Shown here: piece after piece, positions 57,132 to 64,000 of the stretch
How positions within the stretch are numbered: the stretch's first letter is position 1
Layout of the letters: each line of letters opens with the position of its first letter
Origin: Acetobacter conturbans
GTDB lineage: Bacteria; Pseudomonadota; Alphaproteobacteria; Acetobacterales; Acetobacteraceae
DNA length: 64,000 nucleotides
Reading direction: 5' to 3'
Assembly: GCF_011516755.1 (NCBI RefSeq)
Contig: NZ_WOSY01000009.1
Location: 62,001-126,000 of the forward strand
Notes under the pieces: model-generated
Seen by the model: only the letters and a program-made list of their open reading frames with translations
Database searches by the model: none
Told to the model about the DNA's origin: nothing
Translations under genes and position numbers: made by a program

Positions 57132-57173
57132 CCAAAGGCACTGCCTTTGGTGGGGTCTCGGGGCAAAGCCCCG
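57132..57173. repeat. Tandem palindromes, REP-like element
   Basis: CCAAAGGCA/TGCCTTTGG (57132-57140 and 57142-57150) forms a perfect 9-bp inverted repeat with a 1-nt centre. It is followed by CGGGGC/GCCCCG (57159-57164 and 57168-57173) around AAA. The pair lies just after the stop of the helicase gene on the reverse strand and may act as its 3' hairpin or be a dispersed repeat. Confidence 0.65.
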
Positions 57174-57188
57174 CCGCGCTTACATCCC

Positions 57189-59624
57189 CTATCGCCGGTC
57201 TTTCTGCTTCTTCGTCCGGCTCTGCTGCCGCAGCACACTTTCGATCCACTCATTGAGCCGCTGCGTCGTTTCTTCAGCCGCTTCCAGATCCGGATAGGTC
57301 TCAGGGAAACGCAGTGCCAGCCAGCGCCACGCCACAAGCCGTTTGTGGCGCTTCTCAGCTCGCTCAAGCTCTTCCCGACCCGCACGATCCGGGGGTGGCA
57401 GACGACCTGTTCCCGGCGGTGGAATGCGCGCTCCGGCGGCATGGTCGGCGGCCCAGCCGACAAGACGACTGATGCCATTGTCGCGGTCATCGACGGGGCA
57501 CATGGCGTAGGTCCAGCGCTGGGTGAGATCCAGCCCCTCCACGCCTTCCAGAGCTGAGGCAATGGCGAAGGGCTGCTCCATGTCGGACAGACGGTAGTTG
57601 GGGTCGTCAGGGCGCAGCACGGCGCGCCGGATGCGGGCCAGCACGCCGTAGAGGCTGTCGGAGCCGATCTCCGTGGCGATGGCGCGGACGATGTCGGCGT
57701 CCGGCTGCACGAATGGTCGGAGTTCCTCGGGCGCGACGGGGTCGGCATTGAGATGGTCGCGGATGAAGTGCGGACTGCCAGCGTCCGCCAGCACGGCGAC
57801 AATGCCATCCTCATGCTTGCCGAAGCGGCCGGCGCGACCACCGATCTGCTTGACCTCCTGCACGGTGAGATCGCGTGTCTGGCGTCCGTCGAACTTCCGC
57901 AGCGCGGCGAACACGATGCGACGGATGGAAAGGTTCAGTCCCATGCCGATGGCATCGGTGGCGATCAGGATATCGGCGCTCCCTGCGTTGAAACGCTGCG
58001 CCTCGGCGCGACGGACTTCCGGGCTGAGGGCGCCATATACAACGGCCACGCTCCGTCCGCGCTCCATCAGGGCAGCGCGCAGGTCCAGCACTTCACGGCG
58101 GGAGAAGGCGATGAGCGCATCGCCCGCTTTTAGTTCGTTGAGCCGGACGGGCGCGGATGCGGCCCTCAGAGGACTTTTGCGCTGAAGAGAGATTTCGTCG
58201 ACCGGGTCGCCGCAGAGTTCGGCGATCCGCCGCACCATCGGGATACATTCCGGTGCACCGAGGACGTAGAGATGCCGGGCCGGTGCGCCCATGATGGCGG
58301 CAGTCCATGCCGCGCCGCGATCCGGGTCGAACAGCATCTGCGCTTCATCGATCACGGCGACATCGACGGGATTGAAGAAGGGGCACATCTCCACGGTTGC
58401 GGCCAGATGCCGACTGCCGTGGGCAACGATGCGCTCCTCACCCGTAGAGAGCGAGGCTTCCACGCCCCGCGCTGCCAGAGCCTCGCGGAACTCATGGGCG
58501 AGGAGACGCAGGGGAGCGAGTGCAAGGCCGCTCTCGGCTCGCGCCAGTGCATCGAGGGCCGTGTGCGACTTGCCGCTGTTGGTCGGGCCTGTGACCAGCG
58601 TGATGCGTCGTTCAAGCGCGCGGGCCGTGCGGAAATGGGCAGCGTAGCGGTCGAGGGCGGCCACGCGGGCGATCACCGAGTTGGCGACGTGCTTGCCGAC
58701 GTTGGGAGGCTCGGGCAGTGGCGTGTCGCCGCGTCGTCCGCTTTCGCGTCCACGTTTTTCCTTGCGGTCGAAAAACTCTTCGTTGGTCCGACGCCAGTCG
58801 GGCAGCAGCGCACGGAGAGCGACGAGTTCGTTGGGATCAAACTCCCACAGCTCGTGGCCCTCTTTCTGGAGGATGCGACGGGCGACCGGGATGCGGTTCT
58901 CGGCAATCCAGCGAAAGGCCTCGCGCTGGGAGCAGTGCAGGAGGCGCGGCACGTCCTGAAAGCCCACGAGACTGCTTTCCCAGTCCTGTAGGCGCTTCTC
59001 CTCCTTCTCGCGCCGCGTGCGTGCCGTCTGTTCGATGGAGGCTTCGTGCCGCGCCCGGGCTTCCTCGGCTTCCTGTGCCGTGCCGATAAAACGGTCGCGG
59101 TCGGACATGTTGAATGCTTCGGCGATGGCTTCCGCGAGGCGCGCAGTCTGCGCGGCTGACAGGACTCGCCCGGTATCGAGCATGTCCGCCTGCATCCCCG
59201 CCAGCGCCGCTTTCGGGGTGTCTCCCAGTTCGTGGAAGCGGGCGGCCATGACCGGCTTCAGGGCAGCGAACAGATCCTCATCCGTGGCGGTCGGGTCTTC
59301 GACCGCTGCAACGGCCTGTTCCATGTCCTCGCGTGAGATCCAGATCCGTCCGTCGCGCCGGGTCTGGTCCATCAGGCGGGACGTCCACCGCTTGCGCCTG
59401 ACGCCACACAGAGCGGACCGGAACATATCGTCCGGCACTTCCTGCGCTCCCGGCGTCAGGGCGCGTCCTATGCGCCTGAGAAGGGCCTGCTCCTCTCGCG
59501 GTTCTATGGACAGTTCCGTGCGCCTCAGCGCCGTTTCAAGGGCGGCCCGTGCGGGCGACGAAGCTTGATGAGGAGACGACGAGAGGGAAAGGGTGGGCTG
59601 GCGGGAACCGCGGGGCGCATTCAT
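57189..59624 (-). CDS. SUV3-like RNA helicase
   Basis: This 811-residue DExH-type helicase has motif I VTGPTNSGKSHTALDAL, motif II DEAQML and motif VI KQIGGRAGRFG. The C-terminal region (LRPFVQPDADIVRA and later DNYRL) resembles the SUV3 C-terminal domain. The N-terminal 300 residues are helical and basic. SUV3 works with RNA-degrading enzymes in mitochondria; alphaproteobacterial relatives are widespread but poorly studied. The ATG at 59624 is the likely start (MNAPRGSRQ), inside a slightly longer frame. Confidence 0.9.
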   Translation of the reverse strand: MNAPRGSRQPTLSLSSSPHQASSPARAALETALRRTELSIEPREEQALLRRIGRALTPGAQEVPDDMFRSALCGVRRKRWTSRLMDQTRRDGRIWISREDMEQAVAAVEDPTATDEDLFAALKPVMAARFHELGDTPKAALAGMQADMLDTGRVLSAAQTARLAEAIAEAFNMSDRDRFIGTAQEAEEARARHEASIEQTARTRREKEEKRLQDWESSLVGFQDVPRLLHCSQREAFRWIAENRIPVARRILQKEGHELWEFDPNELVALRALLPDWRRTNEEFFDRKEKRGRESGRRGDTPLPEPPNVGKHVANSVIARVAALDRYAAHFRTARALERRITLVTGPTNSGKSHTALDALARAESGLALAPLRLLAHEFREALAARGVEASLSTGEERIVAHGSRHLAATVEMCPFFNPVDVAVIDEAQMLFDPDRGAAWTAAIMGAPARHLYVLGAPECIPMVRRIAELCGDPVDEISLQRKSPLRAASAPVRLNELKAGDALIAFSRREVLDLRAALMERGRSVAVVYGALSPEVRRAEAQRFNAGSADILIATDAIGMGLNLSIRRIVFAALRKFDGRQTRDLTVQEVKQIGGRAGRFGKHEDGIVAVLADAGSPHFIRDHLNADPVAPEELRPFVQPDADIVRAIATEIGSDSLYGVLARIRRAVLRPDDPNYRLSDMEQPFAIASALEGVEGLDLTQRWTYAMCPVDDRDNGISRLVGWAADHAAGARIPPPGTGRLPPPDRAGREELERAEKRHKRLVAWRWLALRFPETYPDLEAAEETTQRLNEWIESVLRQQSRTKKQKDRR

Positions 59625-59748
59625 GGGTGAGAGTGTGCGCGATTGGGTTTCATCGAACAATAGCGGACGCACGCTGCTGCAATATTGTCGTACAAGTCCT
59701 CACGCTCGTGTCGGGGATGCACGATGCCCGCTCATCACAGAAACGCAC

Positions 59749-59785
59749 AAAAAAAGCCGGATGGGAGGAGTCCCATCCGGTTTTT
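59749..59785 (-). terminator. Intrinsic terminator
   Basis: A 10-bp stem CCGGATGGGA/TCCCATCCGG (59757-59766 and 59771-59780) has a T run on the reverse-strand side, and T residues also follow on the + strand. It lies 16 nt beyond the stop of the DUF2501-like gene and terminates it. Confidence 0.92.
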
Positions 59786-59800
59786 GCGGTAAAGTGTAGC

Positions 59801-60328
59801 TTACTGGAGGCCCTGACCTTTTTTCGTCAGATCACTGCACAGCTTGACGCGCTTGGACTTGCTGAGCGTGGAGATGTCGAAGGGCGTGGTGGTGCCATTC
59901 GCCAGCAGACCCTGCCCACCCAGTGAATAATTCTGATCGTTCTTCACGTCGGCTCGCTTGGCGAGCTTGCGGGCTACGGAACGGCTGGTGGTGGTGTCAG
60001 TATATTTCTTGTGGACGCAGTAAGACAGCAGGCCCGCCACGTTGCCGGGCGTTGCGTTGTCGATTGAGGGTAGTCCGTTTTCACCGAGCGCGCCCGGCGT
60101 TGCTGCGGTGGTGGCTCCCGTCACACCGCTGACCATCTGTGCGCCGGATGCCGGTGCGGACGCGGCATTGGCCGGATTGGTCACCGGAACAGAGCCCGGA
60201 GGAGGGGCTGACAACGTTGTTCCTGCGGGCAGTTGCTGGGCGGCTGTCTGAGCGTGTGCTGCCACACCGAATGAACCGAATGCCAGACCGCAGGATACGA
60301 CCAGCGCGATACGCTGAGATGCGAACAT
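59801..60328 (-). CDS. DUF2501-like exported protein
   Basis: The 175-residue protein has a signal peptide (LVVSCGLAFGSFGVAAHA, cleaved before QTAAQ) and an Ala/Pro/Thr-rich linker. Its C-terminal domain (NVAGLLSYCVHKKY, GGQGLLANG, LSKSKRVKLCSDL) matches the DUF2501 pattern with its two cysteines. The family is periplasmic and of unknown role. It is a single gene with its own terminator. Confidence 0.8.
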   Translation of the reverse strand: MFASQRIALVVSCGLAFGSFGVAAHAQTAAQQLPAGTTLSAPPPGSVPVTNPANAASAPASGAQMVSGVTGATTAATPGALGENGLPSIDNATPGNVAGLLSYCVHKKYTDTTTSRSVARKLAKRADVKNDQNYSLGGQGLLANGTTTPFDISTLSKSKRVKLCSDLTKKGQGLQ

Positions 60329-60627
60329 AAAAACCTCTTACAAATAACGCGGTGCACTTCTTGATGTGTCCGGATGTTTTTCTTGCATCGGAACAGCAGA
60401 TGAACGCCGCTTTCACAACATAGAACGGGTATCCGACAGAAAAGTTCCGCCGATAGCCCGCGTATCCCGTTCCGCTGGAGGATGCCGCGCGGCCTCTGGC
60501 CGTTTCCCAATGAGATTCTGGCATGGATGAACCCGAAGGAAAGCGCGCGTTCAGACCATGAAATGGCCCCGCACAGGACGGACCTGTGAAACGGTATTGT
60601 TCGGATTGTAAGGGGAAAGGAAAATCC

Positions 60628-60703
<76 letters not shown>

Positions 60704-60786
60704 AGGATTTTCAGGAACCGGCCTCTTGGCTGGAACTGGCGGCGTTTTACCAGCCGTTCTGCCCCTGCGCAAGAGTGAAATCGGAA

Positions 60787-61707
60787 TTATCTGTTAAGAA
60801 GTGCGAGGAGCCCGTCGAGCTGGTCCAGCGTGCGGTAGGAAAACCGGATGGTGCCGCCTTTTCCATCAAACTGAATCTGGACCGGAAGCCCGAGTTTGGT
60901 GGCGAGATCACGTTCCAGCATGGCGATTTCCGGGTCACGCCGTTCACGGACCGGTTTCTTGTCAGGATGAGCCCTCTCTTTCACGGCTTTCTGTGCGAGC
61001 GCTTCCGTCTGCCGCACAGATAGATCGCGGGCAATGACCTCCTTCGCGGCGGCCACGGGGTCCGGGTGAGCCAGCAGGGCGCGGGCATGTCCGGCGGACA
61101 GTTTTCCTTCAATGACATCCGCCCGTAAAGGCGCAGGCAGACGCAGAAGGCGCAGCGTGTTGGTGATATGCGGACGCGACTTGCCGATGGCCCGGGCCAG
61201 TTCGTCCTGCGTCAGCCGGTAGTCCTCGATCAGACGGCTGAACCCTTCTGCTTCTTCCATCGGGTTGAGATCTGCGCGTTGCAGATTCTCCACGAGGGCA
61301 GCCGCCATCGCATCCGTGTCATCGAGTTCACGGACGAGGACGGGAACCTCATGCAGCCCCGCCTGCTGCGCGGCCCGCCAGCGGCGTTCACCACCGATGA
61401 TCTGATACATGCCCGGTTTATCGGGGTGGGCACGGGCGAGGAGTGGTTGCAGGATGCCGCGTGCCCGGATGGATTCGGTCAGTTCAGCGAGCGCTTCCGG
61501 TGCGAAGGTCTGCCGTGGCTGAAAGGGGCTGGGCTCAAGGGATTCAACGGGCAGGGACGAGACGCCACCACCTTTCCCCTGTGTCTGTGCAGGGGCTGCG
61601 CTGTCGGCAGGCGCCACGTCTACGATGATCTTCGCGGGCTCTTCGCCCAGAAGAGCGGCAAGGCCGCGACCGAGACGAGGGCGGGCGGTTGTCTTCTTCG
61701 TGCTCAC
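60787..61707 (-). CDS. parB: Chromosome partitioning protein ParB
   Basis: ParB is the CTP-dependent clamp that loads at parS and spreads along DNA. The 306 residues show the N-terminal RGLAALLGEE lead, the box LEPSPFQPRQTF, the CTP motifs GERRWRAAQQAGL and ENLQRADLNPMEEA, then the helix-turn-helix LARAIGKSRPHITNTLRLL. It starts 9 nt after parA ends, so the two form an operon. A consensus parS lies 1.4 kb upstream, inside rsmG. Confidence 0.96.
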   Translation of the reverse strand: MSTKKTTARPRLGRGLAALLGEEPAKIIVDVAPADSAAPAQTQGKGGGVSSLPVESLEPSPFQPRQTFAPEALAELTESIRARGILQPLLARAHPDKPGMYQIIGGERRWRAAQQAGLHEVPVLVRELDDTDAMAAALVENLQRADLNPMEEAEGFSRLIEDYRLTQDELARAIGKSRPHITNTLRLLRLPAPLRADVIEGKLSAGHARALLAHPDPVAAAKEVIARDLSVRQTEALAQKAVKERAHPDKKPVRERRDPEIAMLERDLATKLGLPVQIQFDGKGGTIRFSYRTLDQLDGLLALLNR

Positions 61708-61716
61708 GCTGAGACC

Positions 61717-62571
61717 TCAGTTGCTCGGGTTTTCCAGACGGGCGCGCAGTTCCTGCGCGAGAGTGGTGTAGGACGCAGCGCCGCTGGATCGGGGGTCATA
61801 CGTCATGACCGGCGTGCCGTGGCTCTGGGCTTCCGAAATGCGGATATTGCGGGGAATGACGGTGTCCATGACGGCGTCGCCAAAGAAACTGCGCGCATCG
61901 GCGGCGACAAGTTCGGACAGGTTGTTGCGCCGGTCATACATCGTCAGCACGATGCCCGCCGTCCTGAGGGATGGATTGAATTGTTTCCGGATCTTCTCGA
62001 TCGTGCGTGTCAGATGGCTGATGCCTTCGAGCGCGAAAAACTCGCACTGGAGCGGGGCGATGACCCCATCGGCCGCGACAAGGGCGTTCAGAGTCAGCAG
62101 GCCGAGACTGGGCGGGCAGTCGATGAGAATGTAGTCGGCCTCGCCATCAAGCGATTGCAGCGCGGTCTTGAGGCGGTCCTGCCGGTCGTCCTCGGTGATG
62201 AGTTCGATTTCGGCTCCCACCAGTTCCGTGCTGGCGGTGATGATGCCGAGATTGTCGATGGCCGTTTCCCGCAGCAGCGTTTTTGCGTCGGCTTCGCCCA
62301 TCAGCAGCGTGTAGGAGCCCTGCTTGCGGGCGTTGTATTCCACGCCAAGGCCGGTGGAGGCGTTGCCCTGAGGGTCGAGGTCGATCAGCACGACACGGCT
62401 GCCCGTCTGTGCGAGGGCAGCGGCGAGATTGATGGCCGTCGTCGTTTTGCCGACGCCACCTTTCTGGTTGGCGATGGCGAGTGTGATGGGGTGCGTGAGA
62501 CCTTGTGCCGGGCGTTTGCCCTGTTTCGAGGATGCTGTTTTCTTCGTGGAGTCAGACACGCCTGATGTCAC
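61717..62571 (-). CDS. parA: Chromosome partitioning ATPase ParA (Soj)
   Basis: The deviant Walker A motif [16 protein letters not shown] lies near residue 35 and the Walker B region [14 protein letters not shown] later, as in chromosomal ParA. ParA forms a DNA-bound ATPase gradient that moves ParB-parS. The ATG at 62571 overlaps the end of rsmG by 20 nt, so the genes are coupled. The N-terminal 25 residues are basic and variable. Confidence 0.95.
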   Translation of the reverse strand: MTSGVSDSTKKTASSKQGKRPAQGLTHPITLAIANQKGGVGKTTTAINLAAALAQTGSRVVLIDLDPQGNASTGLGVEYNARKQGSYTLLMGEADAKTLLRETAIDNLGIITASTELVGAEIELITEDDRQDRLKTALQSLDGEADYILIDCPPSLGLLTLNALVAADGVIAPLQCEFFALEGISHLTRTIEKIRKQFNPSLRTAGIVLTMYDRRNNLSELVAADARSFFGDAVMDTVIPRNIRISEAQSHGTPVMTYDPRSSGAASYTTLAQELRARLENPSN

Positions 62572-63145
62572 TTATCTTCAGGATGGAGCCGCCTGCGGTG
62601 CGGCTGGGGATTTGCGTGACTGTCATGTGCCAGTCGCGTTCGGCGTCGGTCAACTCATCGGCGGCATGTTGCCCCTTGAGAAACAGCGCATAACCGTCAG
62701 GGGTCACCAGTTTTTCCGTCCATGTGAGCAGTTTCGACAGATTTGCCAGAGCCCGGGCGGTGACGACGGGGGCGGGTGGCAGATCGACGGATTCGATTCT
62801 CTGGTTGATGACGTGGGCACGACAGCCTGTCGCCCGGCTTGCTTCTCGCAGGAAAGCGGCCTTGCGTCGATCTGATTCGACCATCGTGACATCAGCGTCG
62901 GCCGCAATGGCCAGAATGAGAGCGGGGAACCCGCCCCCGGATCCAAGATCGATGATGCGCGTGCCGGGTTGCACCAGAGGCACAAGTTGCAGGCTGTCGT
63001 TGATGTGGCGTTCCCACAGATGCGGAACGTCCCCGGGCGATATCAGATTAATCTTCGCCGTCCAGCGTGTCAGAAGGTCGGCGAAGCAGGTGAGGCGCTC
63101 CTGTGTTTCACGTGAAACGTCGGGAAGAGAGGCTGCTTTGTGCAT
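62552..63145 (-). CDS. rsmG: 16S rRNA (guanine-N7) methyltransferase RsmG
   Basis: RsmG methylates G527 of 16S rRNA. The 197 residues show [16 protein letters not shown] as the SAM-binding motif and [13 protein letters not shown] later. The N-terminal [11 protein letters not shown] is encoded by a parS site, as often seen in gidB genes. It lies between mnmG and parA, the classical origin-proximal order. Confidence 0.95.
   Translation of the reverse strand: MHKAASLPDVSRETQERLTCFADLLTRWTAKINLISPGDVPHLWERHINDSLQLVPLVQPGTRIIDLGSGGGFPALILAIAADADVTMVESDRRKAAFLREASRATGCRAHVINQRIESVDLPPAPVVTARALANLSKLLTWTEKLVTPDGYALFLKGQHAADELTDAERDWHMTVTQIPSRTAGGSILKISDIRRV
63104..63119. promoter_or_regulatory. parS centromere site
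   Basis: The sequence matches the conserved 16-bp parS (TGTTTCACGTGAAACA) at 15 of 16 positions, with only the last base differing. It lies in the 5' part of rsmG, next to the parAB genes whose product binds it. Confidence 0.95.
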
Positions 63146-63147
63146 AT

Positions 63148-64000
63148 TTATGCAGCCTGCCGGATATGCGCGAGCAGCGCCACGAGTGCCGAGGGGGTGA
63201 TTCCGGGAATCCGCTGAGCTGCCGAGAAGTTTTGCGGACTGGCCTGCTGGAGGCGTTCCTGCATTTCCGTGCTGAGGCCGCCCACGCGGGTGAAGTCGAA
63301 ACCATGCGGAATGAGGACCGCAGATTCCGCATGAAGCTGTCGGATTTCCCGCTCCTGACGCACCAGATAGCCGCTGTATCGCGCTTCCGTTTCTACATGC
63401 AGACGCACCCGAGGGGAAAGTTCAGCAAGCCAGGGCGCGAGGCGTGTTGCTACATCGGGGGGGGCTCCGGACGCCAGAATATCGAACAGCGAACGACGGC
63501 GGCCATCCTGAGAAGCACTCCCTCCAGCTTCCATGATTGCGGCGGGCAGCCATGTTTCCATTTTTGCCCGTTCTGTCGATGCTTTCAGTGCAGCAGAGGA
63601 TTTTTCAAAAATGTCTGCCCGCTCTGAGCCGATGCATCCCCAGTTCAGACCGATGGGCGTAAGGCGCAGATCGGCATTGTCGGCGCGCAATGTCAGGCGG
63701 TATTCAGCGCGGGATGTGAACATCCGGTAAGGCTCTGAGACTCCCTGCGTGACAAGGTCATCGACCATCACGCCCAGATAGGCTTCGCTGCGATCGAGCG
63801 TGACCGGAGCGCTTTCTGCCGCACGGCGTGCTGCATTGATCCCCGCCAGCAGGCCCTGAGCCCCGGCCTCTTCATAACCGGTGGTGCCGTTGATCTGTCC
63901 GGCCAGATACAGCCCGGGAAGTGCGCGCAGTTCGAGGCTGTGAGACAGGGCGCGCGGATCAATGTAATCATATTCCACGGCATAGCCTGGGCGGACGATG
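63148..64000 (-). CDS. mnmG: tRNA uridine-5-carboxymethylaminomethyl modification enzyme MnmG, C-terminal part
   Basis: The open frame runs to the window edge (the start is outside). MnmG works with MnmE to modify U34 of certain tRNAs, using FAD. The visible part contains [43 protein letters not shown] and [21 protein letters not shown], all family hallmarks. The helical C-terminal domain ends in [20 protein letters not shown]. It ends 2 nt before the rsmG start. Confidence 0.97.
   Translation of the reverse strand, partial: IVRPGYAVEYDYIDPRALSHSLELRALPGLYLAGQINGTTGYEEAGAQGLLAGINAARRAAESAPVTLDRSEAYLGVMVDDLVTQGVSEPYRMFTSRAEYRLTLRADNADLRLTPIGLNWGCIGSERADIFEKSSAALKASTERAKMETWLPAAIMEAGGSASQDGRRRSLFDILASGAPPDVATRLAPWLAELSPRVRLHVETEARYSGYLVRQEREIRQLHAESAVLIPHGFDFTRVGGLSTEMQERLQQASPQNFSAAQRIPGITPSALVALLAHIRQAA

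Noticed and set aside
61168..62565. A forward open frame of 465 codons opposite parB and parA
   Set aside because: It is antisense to two certain genes, crosses their boundary and reads as a codon-bias shadow.

Overview
The window looks like a chromosomal segment of an acetic acid bacterium (Acetobacteraceae, Alphaproteobacteria). The evidence is moderately high GC, the alphaproteobacterial maf / hemE / hemJ and mnmG-rsmG-parA-parB neighbourhoods, a Hint-domain surface-type protein of a kind common in this family, and many exported proteins. The genus cannot be fixed from the sequence alone.

Layout, left to right. (1) 0-5 kb: the start of an exported protein behind a Fur-box-like site, a TPP riboswitch with thiC, about 1 kb without genes, and a membrane fatty acid desaturase. 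(2) 5-13.4 kb: cysteine desulfurase, [2Fe-2S] ferredoxin and mnmA (sulfur mobilisation to tRNA thiolation), an OmpR-type response regulator with its kinase, a ZntB-like transporter and a secreted prolyl oligopeptidase. (3) 13.6-17.8 kb: tRNA-Ala, maf, a 377 bp intergenic region packed with GTAC motifs that is my candidate for the replication origin, then hemE, a HAD phosphatase, hemJ and a Spy-like periplasmic protein. (4) 17.9-19.4 kb: three short reverse genes that look like a phage tail relic. (5) 19.5-26.5 kb: a peroxiredoxin coupled to an ArsR-type regulator, a lipoprotein, an orphan gene, and argD-argF-small gene-hslO. (6) 26.8-35.4 kb: an amino acid permease divergent from an aconitase-X dehydratase, a decayed second aconitase-X fragment, mntH, an aminotransferase and the Hint-domain protein. 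(7) 35.6-44.4 kb: an exported adenosine deaminase with a purine nucleoside permease-family protein, an M1 aminopeptidase, Gly-rich exported proteins, YggT, a second tRNA-Ala and an SDR reductase. (8) 44.5-47.4 kb: uvrA. (9) 47.6-54.7 kb: an accessory island. It holds a tightly overlapping three-gene operon (unknown protein, TDP1-like phospholipase-D-fold protein, SNF2-type helicase) followed directly by a defective IS3-family element. (10) 54.9-64 kb: an AraC regulator divergent from a methyltransferase, a chimeric AraC fragment, a SUV3-like RNA helicase, a DUF2501-like exported protein, tRNA-Lys, and parB-parA-rsmG-mnmG (mnmG cut by the edge) with a parS site inside rsmG.

The most interesting candidate system is the three-gene module at 47.6-53.6 kb. 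Gene overlaps, the nuclease/helicase pairing and the mobile-element neighbour all suggest a genome-defence or DNA-processing function. I could not match it to a named system. The second is the putative origin with its 12-bp-phased GTAC repeats. About 46 kb away, parABS and mnmG/rsmG form the expected origin-proximal partition cluster.
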